A stretch of DNA of 33,384 nucleotides from an uncultured Macromonas sp. (lineage in GTDB: Bacteria > Pseudomonadota > Gammaproteobacteria > Burkholderiales > Burkholderiaceae). The position numbers and the translations under genes are program-made. Of this stretch, positions 1 through 9,478 are shown one piece after another. The notes beneath the pieces were generated by a model. That model made no database searches and was not told where the DNA came from. It worked only from the letters and a program-made list of their open reading frames with translations. The first letter of the stretch is position 1, and every line of letters begins with the position of its first letter. The stretch is taken from positions 1 through 33,384 of the forward strand of contig CAMLOF010000005.1 of NCBI GenBank assembly GCA_946481585.1. The letters are read 5' to 3'.

Positions 1-481
1 CCTTCTGCACTGCCCAGGCTTCTTCCATGCTGTGCGCAATGCCTGAGCGCGCCGAACCCAGGCCGATGCGGGTCATCGCATCCTTGAACTTCAGGCGGTC
101 TTCAGCCTTGTCGATGGCTTCTGGCGTGGCGCCGATGAGCTCACACTTGTACTTGTGCAGCACGCCGTTGCGCCACAGGTCCAGCGCGCAGTTCAGCGCG
201 GTCTGGCCGCCCATGGTCGGCAGGATGGCATCCGGGCGCTCCTTGGCGATGATCTTCTCGACCGTCTGCCAGGTGATGGGCTCGATGTAGGTGACGTCGG
301 CCGTGGCCGGGTCGGTCATGATCGTGGCGGGGTTGCTGTTGATCAGGATGACCTTGTAGCCCTCTTCGCGCAGGGCCTTGCAGGCCTGCACGCCGGAGTA
401 GTCGAATTCACAGGCCTGGCCGATGACGATGGGGCCAGCGCCGATGATGAGGATGCTCTTGATGTCTGTGCGCTTTGGCAT
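1..481 (-). CDS. carB: Carbamoyl-phosphate synthase large subunit, N-terminal part (cut by window edge)
   Basis: The first 160 codons of CarB are present; the rest lies beyond base 1. CarB uses ammonia delivered by CarA, bicarbonate and two ATP to make carbamoyl phosphate for pyrimidine and arginine synthesis in the cytoplasm. The protein begins [20 protein letters not shown], the classic start of the first ATP-grasp half, followed by the conserved [10 protein letters not shown] and [11 protein letters not shown] segments and by [11 protein letters not shown] near residue 90. The ATG (481-479) lies one base after the carA stop codon, so the two subunits are almost certainly co-transcribed and translationally coupled. 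Nothing is anomalous in the visible part. The identification is very secure; only completeness cannot be judged. Confidence 0.97.
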   Translation of the reverse strand, partial: MPKRTDIKSILIIGAGPIVIGQACEFDYSGVQACKALREEGYKVILINSNPATIMTDPATADVTYIEPITWQTVEKIIAKERPDAILPTMGGQTALNCALDLWRNGVLHKYKCELIGATPEAIDKAEDRLKFKDAMTRIGLGSARSGIAHSMEEAWAVQK

Positions 482-482
482 G

Positions 483-1649
483 TTATTTCGCCTCCATCAT
501 CTTGATGAAACGGTCGAACAGGTAGGCGATGTCGTGCGGGCCGGGCGACGCTTCGGGGTGCCCCTGGAAGCAGAAGGCGGGCTTGTCGGTGCGAGCCAAG
601 CCTTGCAGGGTGCCGTCGAACAGGCTCACGTGCGTGGCACGCATGTTGGCGGGCAGCGTCTTCTCATCCACTGCAAAGCCGTGGTTCTGGCTGGTGATGC
701 TCACGCGGCCGTTGTCCAGGTCTTTGACAGGGTGGTTGGCGCCATGGTGGCCGAACTTCATCTTGAAGGTCTTGGCACCGCTGGCCAAGGCCATGATCTG
801 GTGGCCCAGGCAGATGCCGAAGGTCGGGATGCCGGTCTCGATGAGTTCGCGCGCTGCGGCGATGGCGTAGTCGCAGGGCTCCGGGTCGCCAGGGCCGTTG
901 GACAGGAAGATGCCGTCGGGCTGGTACTTCAACACTTCGGCAGCAGGGGTCTGCGCGGGCACCACGGTGACCTTGCAGCCACGCTCGGCCAGCATGCGAA
1001 GGATGTTCTTCTTCACACCAAAGTCGTAGGCCACCACGTGGAAACGCGGTGCGGTCTGCTCGCCGTAGCCAGGGGTACCGTCTTCGCGGGCGAGCTGCCA
1101 TTCGCTCTGGGTCCAGACGTAAGGCTGCTGGGTGCTGACCACCTTGGCCAGGTCCTGCCCGGCCATGCTGGGCGCGGCCTGTGCGGCTGCGATGGCTTTC
1201 TGCACCACTGCATCCGTCACGGCCTCACCCAGGGCCAGGCCCACGATGGCACCGTTCTGTGCCCCCTTGGAGCGCAGGATGCGGGTGAGCTTGCGTGTGT
1301 CAATACCGGCAATGGCCACGGTGCCTTCGCGCTGGAGGTATTCGCTCAGGGTGGCTGACTGGCGGAAGTTGGAGGCCAGCAGGGGCAGGTCTTTGATGAT
1401 CAATCCGGCAGCGTGAACGCGGTTCGCTTCCACGTCTTCCTCGTTGACGCCATAGTTGCCAATGTGCGGATACGTGAGGGTCACGATCTGCTGGCAATAG
1501 CTGGGGTCGGTGAGGATTTCCTGGTAGCCGGTGATAGCGGTGTTGAAAACCACCTCGCCTACGGTCTGGCCCGTGGCGCCGATGGAAACACCTGTAAAGA
1601 CCGTGCCGTCTGCGAGAGCGAGGATGGCTTTTGCGGGGACGGGAAACAC
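483..1649 (-). CDS. carA: Carbamoyl-phosphate synthase small subunit (glutamine amidotransferase)
   Basis: CarA hydrolyses glutamine and channels ammonia to CarB. The 388-residue protein has the CarA N-terminal domain ([20 protein letters not shown] at about 31-50, then TYPHIGN) and a C-terminal class I glutaminase domain. The nucleophile is Cys280 in FGICLGHQ, and the other triad residues are His364 and Glu366 in FQGHPEA. I place the start at the GTG at 1649-1647: it is preceded by GGAG with six bases of spacing, and the protein then begins just ahead of the conserved [15 protein letters not shown] eight codons upstream (1673) has no such site. The gene is followed after one base by carB. 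The leader of about 100 bases runs back to a TATAAT-like element after the methyltransferase gene. Length and motifs are normal. Confidence 0.96.
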   Translation of the reverse strand: MFPVPAKAILALADGTVFTGVSIGATGQTVGEVVFNTAITGYQEILTDPSYCQQIVTLTYPHIGNYGVNEEDVEANRVHAAGLIIKDLPLLASNFRQSATLSEYLQREGTVAIAGIDTRKLTRILRSKGAQNGAIVGLALGEAVTDAVVQKAIAAAQAAPSMAGQDLAKVVSTQQPYVWTQSEWQLAREDGTPGYGEQTAPRFHVVAYDFGVKKNILRMLAERGCKVTVVPAQTPAAEVLKYQPDGIFLSNGPGDPEPCDYAIAAARELIETGIPTFGICLGHQIMALASGAKTFKMKFGHHGANHPVKDLDNGRVSITSQNHGFAVDEKTLPANMRATHVSLFDGTLQGLARTDKPAFCFQGHPEASPGPHDIAYLFDRFIKMMEAK

Positions 1650-1757
1650 GGGACTCTCCAGTTTTGGACGCACCTGCCCCGGTTCAAAATGCGCGAGGAT
1701 TTCGTGGGAAAGCAGCGATGGCTGCTGCAGATGCGTGCGGTTAGGGTAAACCTTGGA

Positions 1758-1763
1758 ATTATA
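1758..1763 (-). promoter_or_regulatory. -10-like element upstream of carA
   Basis: Read on the minus strand this is a perfect TATAAT, seven bases beyond the stop codon of the RNA methyltransferase gene. It would start transcripts near 1751 and leave a carA leader of about 100 bases. No good -35 hexamer is seen at 16-18 bases spacing, so this is a candidate promoter only. It would allow carAB to be expressed apart from the upstream envelope genes. Confidence 0.45.
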
Positions 1764-1769
1764 ACCCGA

Positions 1770-2537
1770 TCAACCCGCCTGCACCGCACTGGCGTGCAAG
1801 CAGATGGCAGCAGCAGCAGCCACGTTGAGCGACTCCTCGCCGCCGGGCTGGGCAATACGCACCGTCTGCCTGGCCCTGGCCATCAGGGCCTCGCTCACAC
1901 CCTGCCCCTCGTGCCCCATCAACCAGGCACATGGCCAGGGCAGCCGCGCCTGGTGCAACCAGTCGCCCTGGTGCGAGCTTGTAGCCAGCAAAGGCACATG
2001 CAGGGTGTCGAGATCCTCTTGAGCACAACCCTCGACCAGATGCAGCCCGAAATGTGCGCCCATGCCCGCCCGCAGCACCTTGGGCGCCCATAGGGCAGCT
2101 GTGCCCTTCAGCGCCACAATCTGACGAAATCCGAATGCGGCCGCGCTCCGCAGAATGGAGCCAACGTTGCCCGGATCCTGCAGCCGGTCCAGAACCACCG
2201 TGGGCGCATCCGGTTGCAGATGCTTATCAATAGGCAGGTCCAGCACAAACGCCATGCTGGCGGGCGACTCCAAGCCGCTGATGTGACGCATGAGATCGGC
2301 GGTCAACAACACCGCGCGGGCACCGTCGGGCAAACCCCAGGCGCGCACAGCAGGCATCTGCTCGGGTGTACAAACCACCATGGCGGGCACGCCACGCCTG
2401 GCCAGCAGCGCACGACAGAGGTGGTCACCTTCCAGCCAGACCTGCCCCTGCTTGCGGTAGGCAGCCGGGTCCTGCGCCAACTGCCGCAATCGCTTGACCA
2501 AAGGGTTCTCGCGCGAGGTAATGACGTTGTCGCTCAT
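1770..2537 (-). CDS. TrmH/SpoU-family RNA 2'-O-methyltransferase
   Basis: This 255-residue SPOUT-superfamily methyltransferase would transfer a methyl group from S-adenosylmethionine to a ribose 2'-OH of rRNA or tRNA. The N-terminal part (about 5-105) resembles the substrate-binding region of RlmB/TrmH relatives. The catalytic knot domain shows motif 1, [15 protein letters not shown] at 116-130 (Asn124 and Arg130), motif 2, [10 protein letters not shown] around 206-215, and motif 3, [15 protein letters not shown] at 231-245. The start is the ATG at 2537-2535, which overlaps the rnhB stop as ATGA, so translation is coupled. Longer in-frame starts would extend into rnhB and are rejected. The exact target nucleotide cannot be read from the sequence, so I give no symbol; RlmB-like 23S rRNA methylation is possible. 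Confidence 0.88.
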   Translation of the reverse strand: MSDNVITSRENPLVKRLRQLAQDPAAYRKQGQVWLEGDHLCRALLARRGVPAMVVCTPEQMPAVRAWGLPDGARAVLLTADLMRHISGLESPASMAFVLDLPIDKHLQPDAPTVVLDRLQDPGNVGSILRSAAAFGFRQIVALKGTAALWAPKVLRAGMGAHFGLHLVEGCAQEDLDTLHVPLLATSSHQGDWLHQARLPWPCAWLMGHEGQGVSEALMARARQTVRIAQPGGEESLNVAAAAAICLHASAVQAG

Positions 2538-3187
2538 GCGCCCTGCTCTTCCTTGGTCAATGTGCCCACCACCACGCCAGCCTCCGCCACGGGTGCGAAA
2601 CCGCGGCGGTGTTCCGGGCACGGCCCGTGCGCCCGCAGGGCCTGCAAGTGCAACTCTGTTCCGTAGCCCTTGTGTTTGTCAAAGCCGTATTGAGGGTAGG
2701 CTTGGTGCAATTCGGCCAGCCCCCTGTCACGCGTGACTTTGGCCAGGATGGATGCCGCCGAAATCGCCTGAACCTTGGCGTCACCCTTGACGATGGCCTC
2801 GGCCCGGATGTTGAGCACGGGCAGGCGGTTGCCATCCACCAGCACCAGCGTGGGCTTCAGGCGTAGGCCCGCCACCGCACGCTGCATCGCGAGCATCGTA
2901 GCCTGAAGGATGTTCAATCGGTCGATTTCTTCCACCGAAGCCTCGGCCACGCAGCAGCACAGGGCCTTGGCCCGGATTTCGTCGTAAAGCTTTTCACGCC
3001 TTGCGGCAGTGAGCTTCTTGGAATCTGCCAGGCCCGCGATGGGCCGCTGCTCATCCAGGATGACGGCTGCAGCCACGACCGGCCCCGCCAACGGCCCGCG
3101 CCCAGCCTCATCCACCCCAGCCACCAGACCAGGGACGTCCCAGCAGAGGGAGGCCTGTTCAGCGTGCAAGAAGTTCCTCGATCGCAT
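2534..3187 (-). CDS. rnhB: Ribonuclease HII
   Basis: RNase HII nicks the RNA strand of RNA-DNA hybrids and removes single ribonucleotides misincorporated in DNA. The 217-residue protein has the family signature [13 protein letters not shown] (Asp26, Glu27), Asp118 in LVDGN, and the fourth acidic residue Asp154 in the [14 protein letters not shown] segment. The start is uncertain. The ATG at 3187-3185 overlaps the end of lpxB by 29 bases and has no visible ribosome binding site. An in-frame TTG at 3169-3167 has GAGG six bases upstream and may be the true start (211 residues). Either way the gene overlaps lpxB and ends in an ATGA overlap with the methyltransferase. rnhB next to lpxB is a common proteobacterial arrangement. 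Confidence 0.95.
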   Translation of the reverse strand: MRSRNFLHAEQASLCWDVPGLVAGVDEAGRGPLAGPVVAAAVILDEQRPIAGLADSKKLTAARREKLYDEIRAKALCCCVAEASVEEIDRLNILQATMLAMQRAVAGLRLKPTLVLVDGNRLPVLNIRAEAIVKGDAKVQAISAASILAKVTRDRGLAELHQAYPQYGFDKHKGYGTELHLQALRAHGPCPEHRRGFAPVAEAGVVVGTLTKEEQGA

Positions 3188-4328
3188 CGGCGGCCAATGT
3201 GGGGGTGTCGCGCAGCAGGCTGCGGTGCATGTCGGCAAAGCGCTGCTCCAACGCCGCGACACGCTGGCGACCAGCCTCTGAAGTATCAAGCCATGCCAGA
3301 GTGGCATCGGCCATGGCCGCAGGCGTCGCACGATCTTGCAACAGCTCAGGCACCAAAAATTCACCAGCCAGGATGTTCGGCAGGCCTACCCAGGGCTGCA
3401 GCATCTTGCGCTGGGTCAGTTTCCACGACAGCCAGCTCATGTGATAGGCGATGACCATGGGCCGCTTGAACAGTGCGGCCTCCAGCGTGGCCGTGCCGCT
3501 GGCGATCAAGGTGACGTCGCACGCAGCCAGTACGGCATGCGACTGGCCTTTGGTGACCTGCACCACTCCTGCCATGCCTGCGCGCTCGACGATCTGCTCA
3601 ATGAGACTCTGCAATGAAGGCACGGCAGGCAACACCAAACGAACGCCAGGCCGAGCCTTGCGCATCAGATCGGCCGCAGCCAGGAAACGGGGCAGCAAAT
3701 GTTCGATTTCTGCCCGTCGGCTGCCGGGCAACAACGCCACCACCTCGGCATCTTCCGGCAATCCGAGCACCGCCCGAGCGCCTGCGCGGTCAGGCTCCAT
3801 CGGCACCACCTGAGCCAACGGATGCCCCACATAGGTGGCGCGGATACCATGCCGCTGCAACAACTCCGGTTCAAAGGGAAAGATGCAAAGCACCAGATCG
3901 ACACAACGGCGGATTTTCTCCACACGCTCAGGGCGCCACGCCCATACAGCTGGCGCCACAAAATGCACGGTCGGCACGCCCGCAGCCCGCAGGTTGCCTT
4001 CCAGGTCGAGGTTGAAATCGGGCGCGTCCACGCCAATGAAAACGCGAGGCGGCGCTTTCAGCAGGCGGTCCTGCAACTGACGGCGGATGCCCACGATCTC
4101 GCGGTAGTGTCTCAACACCTCCACGTAGCCACGCACTGAAAGTTTCTCGCTCGGCCACCACACGTCAAAGCCTTGCGCCTGCATATGCGGCCCGCCAATA
4201 CCCGCCGACGACCAGTCTGGCCAACGGGCCTTCAGGCCGCGCAGCAACTGGGCAGCCAGCAGGTCTCCTGATGCCTCGCCCGCGACCATCGCGACTTGGG
4301 TAGCCGCACCGGACTGCTCAGAAACCAT
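3159..4328 (-). CDS. lpxB: Lipid-A-disaccharide synthase
   Basis: LpxB condenses UDP-2,3-diacylglucosamine with lipid X to form the beta-1,6 disaccharide of lipid A, at the cytoplasmic face of the inner membrane. The 389-residue protein (usual length about 380-390) opens with the diagnostic [19 protein letters not shown] (residues 14-32). It has the IGVDAPDFN segment, then [11 protein letters not shown], and in the second half [15 protein letters not shown] and [11 protein letters not shown], typical of this GT-B glycosyltransferase. The ATG at 4328 shares one base with the lpxA stop (TGATG), so it is translationally coupled to lpxA. It overlaps rnhB at its end. No oddities. Confidence 0.97.
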   Translation of the reverse strand: MVSEQSGAATQVAMVAGEASGDLLAAQLLRGLKARWPDWSSAGIGGPHMQAQGFDVWWPSEKLSVRGYVEVLRHYREIVGIRRQLQDRLLKAPPRVFIGVDAPDFNLDLEGNLRAAGVPTVHFVAPAVWAWRPERVEKIRRCVDLVLCIFPFEPELLQRHGIRATYVGHPLAQVVPMEPDRAGARAVLGLPEDAEVVALLPGSRRAEIEHLLPRFLAAADLMRKARPGVRLVLPAVPSLQSLIEQIVERAGMAGVVQVTKGQSHAVLAACDVTLIASGTATLEAALFKRPMVIAYHMSWLSWKLTQRKMLQPWVGLPNILAGEFLVPELLQDRATPAAMADATLAWLDTSEAGRQRVAALEQRFADMHRSLLRDTPTLAADAIEELLAR

Positions 4329-5122
4329 CAGCGCACGATCCCGCGCTGGGTGGTGACGCCTTGCAGGAAAGTACGCATCATGCCGATATCGTCCACCGCT
4401 TCGGGGAACTGATCGGGCATGGCGGCCATGCGCTCTTGCGCCTGTTCCAGCGTGAGGTTGTCTCGGTAAAGCGCCTTGTGCATGGCCTTGATGGCCGAAA
4501 TGCGCTGTGCCGAAAAGCCCCGGCGGCGCAAGCCTTCAAAGTTCATGGAGCGCCCGGCAGCGGGCTGCCCCTGCGCCATCACGAAGGGCGGCACGTCGGC
4601 AAACAGCAGCGAACACATCGCCGTCATGGCGTGCGCGCCAATGCGCACAAACTGGTGCACCACCGTGAACCCGCCCAGGATGACCCAATCCCCCACCTCC
4701 ACGTGCCCCGCCAGCTGTGCGTTGTTCGCAAAGATGGTGTTGTTGCCCACGATGCAATCGTGAGCCAGGTGGGTGTAAGCCATCATCCAGTTGTCGTTGC
4801 CCAGGCGCGTCACGCCCCCGCCCTGCACCGTGCCGATGTGGTACGTGCTGTATTCGCGGATGGTGTTGCGGTCGCCGATGATCAACTCGCACGGCTCGCC
4901 CGCGTACTTCTTGTCCTGGTTGTCCGAACCCAGCGACACGAACTGGTAGACGCGGTTGTCGCGACCGATGGTGGTGTGCCCCTCGATCACGCAATGCGCG
5001 CCAATGCGCGTGCCAGCACCCACCTTCACGTGGGGACCGACCACCGTGTAGGGGCCAATGCTGACGCCGCTGTCAAGCTCCGCTTTTGGGTCCACCAACG
5101 CGGTGGGATGGATATCCGTCAT
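4328..5122 (-). CDS. lpxA: UDP-N-acetylglucosamine O-acyltransferase
   Basis: LpxA transfers a 3-hydroxyacyl chain from acyl carrier protein to the 3-OH of UDP-GlcNAc, the first step of lipid A synthesis. The 264-residue protein begins [19 protein letters not shown] and is a left-handed parallel beta helix of hexapeptide repeats ([27 protein letters not shown] and so on) through about residue 190, followed by a helical C-terminal domain ([14 protein letters not shown]). The catalytic-histidine region [15 protein letters not shown] is present. The repeats leave visible DNA repeats of the type cgccaatgcgcg, also seen in lpxD. It lies 16 bases after fabZ and overlaps lpxB by one base. Length and motifs are standard. 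Confidence 0.97.
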   Translation of the reverse strand: MTDIHPTALVDPKAELDSGVSIGPYTVVGPHVKVGAGTRIGAHCVIEGHTTIGRDNRVYQFVSLGSDNQDKKYAGEPCELIIGDRNTIREYSTYHIGTVQGGGVTRLGNDNWMMAYTHLAHDCIVGNNTIFANNAQLAGHVEVGDWVILGGFTVVHQFVRIGAHAMTAMCSLLFADVPPFVMAQGQPAAGRSMNFEGLRRRGFSAQRISAIKAMHKALYRDNLTLEQAQERMAAMPDQFPEAVDDIGMMRTFLQGVTTQRGIVR

Positions 5123-5138
5123 GCGGCGACTCCTGCGC

Positions 5139-5579
5139 TCAGGCGATGGTGCGCATGGTGCACATCAGCTCGGCTTCGCAAGCCACTTCGTCACCAACGC
5201 GGGTCACGCCCTTGAACTTGAAGATGCCCGCCTTCATGCGCTCCAGCGTCACGTCCATCACCAACTGGTCACCGGGTTCCACCGGGCGCTTGAAGCGTGC
5301 GCCATCAATGCCTGCGAAGTAATAGACGGTCTTGTCGTCGGGCGTGACGCCCAAGGTGTCGAACGCCAGCAGGGCAGCCGTCTGTGCCATGGCTTCGAGC
5401 ATCAGCACACCCGGAAACACCGGACGGTGCGGAAAGTGCCCAGTGAACTGCGGCTCGTTCATGCTCACGTTCTTCAGCGCCTTGATGGACTTGCCTTTTT
5501 CGACCTCCAGCACCCGATCCACCAGCAGGAAGGGGTAACGGTGAGGCAGTTGTTTGAGAATCTGGTGAATGTCCATCAT
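5139..5579 (-). CDS. fabZ: 3-hydroxyacyl-[acyl-carrier-protein] dehydratase FabZ
   Basis: FabZ dehydrates 3-hydroxyacyl-ACP in fatty acid elongation and competes with LpxA and LpxD for the same 3-hydroxyacyl-ACP pool, which explains its place between their genes. The 146-residue hot-dog-fold protein begins [20 protein letters not shown]. It carries [13 protein letters not shown] with catalytic His48 and LEAMAQ with Glu62. The ATG at 5579 overlaps the lpxD stop as ATGATG; a second ATG immediately follows, so the start could be one codon later. Much longer in-frame extensions run antisense-free into lpxD and are not credible. Family length and motif order are normal. Confidence 0.97.
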   Translation of the reverse strand: MMDIHQILKQLPHRYPFLLVDRVLEVEKGKSIKALKNVSMNEPQFTGHFPHRPVFPGVLMLEAMAQTAALLAFDTLGVTPDDKTVYYFAGIDGARFKRPVEPGDQLVMDVTLERMKAGIFKFKGVTRVGDEVACEAELMCTMRTIA

Positions 5580-6607
5580 GATCTGTTTTCCAAAGCTTTG
5601 ATGCGTTGACGCAGGGTATGCAACTGGCGCAGCGTCGCCGCGTTCTTTTCCCACTGCGAATTGTCGTCTATCGGGAACACGCCGCTGTACTGGCCCGGTT
5701 GGTGGATTGAGCGCATGACCACCGATGCGGCTGAAATATGCACGTGATCGGCCAGGCTGAGGTGACCCAGCACGACCGCGCCGCCGCCAATGGTGCAATG
5801 CGCGCCAATGCGCGCGCTGCCCGCCACGCCCACGCAACCTGCCATGGCGGTATGCCGGCCTACGTGCACGTTGTGCCCGATCTGGATGAGGTTGTCGAGC
5901 TTGACACCGTCTTCCAGCACCGTGTCGTCCAGCGCACCACGGTCGATGCAGCAGTTAGCGCCAATCTCCACATCGTTGCCGATGCGCACGGCCCCCAACT
6001 GCTCGATCTTGATCCACTCGCCTTGGTGCGGAGCGAACCCAAAACCATCGGCACCGATGACCACGCCAGCGTGGACGATGCAGCGCTCACCGATTGAACA
6101 GTCCCGTCCGACAACAACGCCCGGCGCCAGCCGCGTTTCAGCGCCAATACGGGCACGGCGTTCCAGCACAGCATGTGCGCCGATGCGCGCACCCCTGCCC
6201 ACCACCACACCGGCCTCGATCACGGCGAAGGGTCCGACATCCACGCCGGCCTCCAGGTGCGCCCCCGGATCAACGTGGGCTGTCGGATGCACGGATGGTG
6301 CAGCCAGCCCTTCCTGCGAATCACGCTGCACACGCCACCACTGGGTCAGGCGCGCGAAATACAGGTAAGGGTCGGGTGTTTCAATGCAGGCCCCCCTCAA
6401 GATGGCTTGCTGCACCAGCGCCGGGGGAACGATCAGCGCGCCCGCTCGGGTTTCGGTGATCTTGGCGGCGTAACGGGCCTGGGCGACGAACGACAGCGCA
6501 TCTGGCTCAGCCGTTTCCAAGGGAGCCAGCCGGGCCACAGCCATGCTCCCCTCACCATGCAAAACGCCGCCCAAGGCGGCGTGGATATCACTCAGCGTGA
6601 TGGTCAC
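5576..6607 (-). CDS. lpxD: UDP-3-O-acylglucosamine N-acyltransferase
   Basis: LpxD adds the second 3-hydroxyacyl chain, to the 2-amino group, in lipid A synthesis. The 343-residue protein has an N-terminal uridine-binding domain (to about residue 100, with [15 protein letters not shown]) and then a long hexapeptide-repeat helix ([34 protein letters not shown]). The segment [20 protein letters not shown] and the [18 protein letters not shown] run are diagnostic, and the latter includes the catalytic-histidine region. A C-terminal helix ends in [10 protein letters not shown]. The start is a GTG at 6607, 16 bases after the skp stop, with GGGA seven bases upstream. It overlaps fabZ at its stop. 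Everything else is typical. Confidence 0.96.
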   Translation of the reverse strand: MTITLSDIHAALGGVLHGEGSMAVARLAPLETAEPDALSFVAQARYAAKITETRAGALIVPPALVQQAILRGACIETPDPYLYFARLTQWWRVQRDSQEGLAAPSVHPTAHVDPGAHLEAGVDVGPFAVIEAGVVVGRGARIGAHAVLERRARIGAETRLAPGVVVGRDCSIGERCIVHAGVVIGADGFGFAPHQGEWIKIEQLGAVRIGNDVEIGANCCIDRGALDDTVLEDGVKLDNLIQIGHNVHVGRHTAMAGCVGVAGSARIGAHCTIGGGAVVLGHLSLADHVHISAASVVMRSIHQPGQYSGVFPIDDNSQWEKNAATLRQLHTLRQRIKALENRS

Positions 6608-6623
6608 AAAACGGTCCCGGCCA

Positions 6624-7145
6624 TCACTTGGCGGCGTTGTTCAGGCCGCTGAGCACCTTGTCGGTGATGTCGTGCTTGGGGTTGATGTAAACCGCTTCCT
6701 GAATGATCAGGTCGTATTTCTCAGCCTCCGCCACCTGACGGATCACACGGTTGGCGCGCTCCAGCACTTGCTGCAGTTCTTCGTTCTTGCGCAGGTTCAA
6801 GTCTTCCTGAAACTCACGGCTCTTGCGCTGGAACTCACGGTCCATGTCCACCAGTTGGCGCTGGCGGGTGGTGCGCTGGTTCTCCGACAAGGTGGGAGAC
6901 TCCTTCTCCAGCTTGTCCGAAGCCGCCTTGAGCTGGCCGCGCAAGGTCTCCACCTCGCGCTCACGGCGGGAAAACTCCTGCTCCAGTTTGGTCTGTGCAG
7001 CCTTGGCTGCCGAAGACTCGCGGAAGATGCGGTCGGTATTGACGAAACCGATCTTGAAATCCTGTGCAGCCGAAGCCAGGGTAGCGCAACCAAATGCCAC
7101 GGCCACAAGAGCCTGGCGGAAAAACATACGTTGAATCGATTTCAT
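6624..7145 (-). CDS. skp: Periplasmic chaperone Skp/OmpH family
   Basis: Skp holds unfolded outer-membrane proteins in the periplasm and hands them to the BAM complex. The 173-residue protein has a signal peptide (hydrophobic stretch 11-24, likely cleavage after ASA at residue 26). The mature start [13 protein letters not shown] matches the conserved OmpH opening. Residues about 45-125 are a highly charged, heptad-like coiled coil (the arms of the trimeric jellyfish), and the end closes the body domain ([18 protein letters not shown]). The ATG shares one base with the bamA stop (TGATG), so it is coupled to its partner in outer-membrane assembly. It is followed by lpxD, the widely conserved bamA-skp-lpxD order. 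Confidence 0.95.
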   Translation of the reverse strand: MKSIQRMFFRQALVAVAFGCATLASAAQDFKIGFVNTDRIFRESSAAKAAQTKLEQEFSRREREVETLRGQLKAASDKLEKESPTLSENQRTTRQRQLVDMDREFQRKSREFQEDLNLRKNEELQQVLERANRVIRQVAEAEKYDLIIQEAVYINPKHDITDKVLSGLNNAAK

Positions 7146-9466
7146 CAGAAAGAAGTCCCGATCTGGAATTGAATGCTCTGGGTCTTGTCGTTGTCGAACT
7201 TGCGCACCGGACGAGCGTACGCGATTCTAAGCGGGCCCACCGGCGAAATCCAACTGATACCGAGACCCACCGAGGCGCGCAAATCGCTGAGTTTGCTGGA
7301 CTTGCTGTAGTCGTCGGACACGTTGCCCACGTCAAAGAAGCCAAACATGCGCAAAGTGCGGTCGTTGCCCGCACCGGGGAACGGTGCGATGACCTCGGTG
7401 TTCAAGAGAATTTTCTTGGAACCACCGATGTAGGAGAGGGTGCCGGTGGTGTCACCCACCAGGGTGCTGCGCCCGCCCAGCGTACCCGACTCGAAGCCGC
7501 GCACCGAACCCAAGCCACCACCGTAGAAGTTCTTGAAGAGCGGGAACGGTTTACCACCCAAGCCCTTGCCCCAGCCCACTTCGGCGTTGAACGCCAGTGT
7601 GAACTTCTTGTTCAGGGGAATGTACTGCTGGAACTGGTAGTTGGCCTTGGCGTAGCGTGTATCACCAGCCACGCCCAACTCGCCGTTCACACGCTGCAGG
7701 CGGCCTTGGGTGGGCACTAAGGCGCTGTCACGGCTGTCCCGTGCCCAGCCAACGGTCAGCGGAATCGACGTGGACGACTGGCCAAAAGTGTTGCTGTAGT
7801 CGCGGTAGGCCAGAGGCAACAAGTTGCCTTCCTCAATACGCGTCTGCTCAACACCAGCACCGAAATAGACAGTATCAATCTCGGTAAAAGGCACGCCGAA
7901 ACGGATGCTCACACCCGGGGTGACCAGCTTGTAGTCACCTTCCTGGGCCGTTGTCGGTCGCGTGGTACGGTAGTAAACATCCAGGCTGCGCGAAATGCCG
8001 TCTGCCGTAAAGTAAGGATCGGTGGTGCTCAGTACGATCTGCTTGTTGTAGTCGCTGGTGTTGACGTTCAACCCGAGGTAGTTACCCGTGCCGAAGACGT
8101 TCTCCTGCTGGATGCCAGCCATCAGAGAAAGCTTGTCAGACTGGGAGTAGCCAGCGCCCAAGGTCAAGTTGCCCGTGGGCTTCTCTGCCACCTTCACGAC
8201 CAGATCCACCTGGTCGGGCGCATCGGGCACGTCCACCGTGTCTACCGCAACCTCGGTGAAGAAGCCCAGTCGGTCAACCCGATCACGCGACAGGCGGATG
8301 CGATCGCTGTCGTACCACGAAGACTCCAACTGACGGAACTCGCGGCGAATCACTTCGTCACGGGTGCGGTTGTTGCCTTCCACGTTGATACGGCGGACAT
8401 AGGCGCGGCGAGACGGTTGCGCACGCAGCACAAAGCCAACGCGGGCATTGTCACGGTCAATCTCGGGCACGGCCTCCACACGGGCAAACGCGTAACCAAA
8501 GCCGCCAAAGTAGTCGGTAAAGGCCTTGGTGGTGTCCGCCACATCTTCGGCGTTATAGGCTTGACCGGGGCGGATCTTGATGAGCGATTTGAACTCATCT
8601 TCCTTGCCCAGGTATTCACCCTCCAGCTTCACACCGGAGACGACGTAACGCTGCCCCTCGGTGATGTTCACCGTGATGGACATGTCGTCCTTGCCAGGCG
8701 CGATGGCCACCTGCGTGGAATCGATGCGGAACTCCAGGAAGCCCCGGGTCAGGTAATACGAGCGCAAGGATTCCAGATCGGCGTTGAGCTTGGTGCGGGA
8801 GTACTGGTCAGACTTGGTGTACCAGCTGAGCCAGCCGCCCGTGTCCAGGTCGAACAAATCGCGCAGAGTAGATTCGCTGAAGGCTTGGTTGCCGACGATG
8901 CGGATTTCCTTGATCTTGGCAACGTCACCTTCAGCCACGCTGAAGTTGATGTTGACGCGGTTGCGCTCGATGGGGGTGACGGTTGTGGTCACCTGGGCCG
9001 CGTACATGCTCCGGCTCAGATACTGCCGTTTGAGTTCCTGCTCTGCCCGGTCAGCCAGCGCCTTGTCGAAGGGTCGCCCTTCTGTCAGGCCCACATCACG
9101 CAATGCCTTGCGCAGCACCTCGTTGTCGAACTCCTTGACGCCTGAGAAGCTGACGTCAGCTACCGACGGACGCTCCTCAACGATCACCACGAGCACGTCC
9201 CCGGATACCTCCAGACGCACATCCGAAAAGAGGCCCAAGCCAAACAGCGCACGAATGGCTGCAGAGCCCTTTTCGTCGCTGTACGTGTCGCCCACGCGCA
9301 CAGGCATCGACGCGAACACCGTGCCCGGCTCCACCCGCTGCAAGCCTTCAACGCGAATGTCGCGCACGGTGAAGGGGTCAACAGCCCAGGCGGGCAAGGC
9401 TGTCAAAAGGGTGGATACCAGCGCGCCCCAGGCCACACCGAGCTTACGGTTGTTGGAATGTTTCAT
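7145..9466 (-). CDS. bamA: Outer membrane protein assembly factor BamA
   Basis: BamA is the core of the BAM complex that folds and inserts outer-membrane beta barrels. The 773-residue protein has a signal peptide (cleavage probably after AWA at residue 28), five POTRA domains (about 30-425; for example FTVRDIRVEGLQRVEPGTVF in POTRA1 and RRINVEGNNRTRDEVIRREF in POTRA5), and a C-terminal 16-strand Omp85 barrel. The conserved loop-6 motif VRGF is at 655-658. The protein ends in IQFQIGTSF, with the terminal aromatic residue of outer-membrane proteins. The ATG is 12 bases after rseP. The rseP-bamA-skp-lpxD order matches the sigma-E-linked envelope cluster of other proteobacteria. Length is normal. 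Confidence 0.98.
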   Translation of the reverse strand: MKHSNNRKLGVAWGALVSTLLTALPAWAVDPFTVRDIRVEGLQRVEPGTVFASMPVRVGDTYSDEKGSAAIRALFGLGLFSDVRLEVSGDVLVVIVEERPSVADVSFSGVKEFDNEVLRKALRDVGLTEGRPFDKALADRAEQELKRQYLSRSMYAAQVTTTVTPIERNRVNINFSVAEGDVAKIKEIRIVGNQAFSESTLRDLFDLDTGGWLSWYTKSDQYSRTKLNADLESLRSYYLTRGFLEFRIDSTQVAIAPGKDDMSITVNITEGQRYVVSGVKLEGEYLGKEDEFKSLIKIRPGQAYNAEDVADTTKAFTDYFGGFGYAFARVEAVPEIDRDNARVGFVLRAQPSRRAYVRRINVEGNNRTRDEVIRREFRQLESSWYDSDRIRLSRDRVDRLGFFTEVAVDTVDVPDAPDQVDLVVKVAEKPTGNLTLGAGYSQSDKLSLMAGIQQENVFGTGNYLGLNVNTSDYNKQIVLSTTDPYFTADGISRSLDVYYRTTRPTTAQEGDYKLVTPGVSIRFGVPFTEIDTVYFGAGVEQTRIEEGNLLPLAYRDYSNTFGQSSTSIPLTVGWARDSRDSALVPTQGRLQRVNGELGVAGDTRYAKANYQFQQYIPLNKKFTLAFNAEVGWGKGLGGKPFPLFKNFYGGGLGSVRGFESGTLGGRSTLVGDTTGTLSYIGGSKKILLNTEVIAPFPGAGNDRTLRMFGFFDVGNVSDDYSKSSKLSDLRASVGLGISWISPVGPLRIAYARPVRKFDNDKTQSIQFQIGTSF

Positions 9467-9478
9467 GGATACGGAAAT

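Noticed and set aside
423..1358. A 311-codon open frame opposite carA
   Set aside because: It is an antisense shadow; carA fills the same DNA with full catalytic motifs.
4620..6190. Repeated cgccaatgcgcg-type words in lpxA and lpxD
   Set aside because: They encode the hexapeptide repeats (IGAH and similar) of the beta-helix acyltransferases, so they are not independent DNA repeats.
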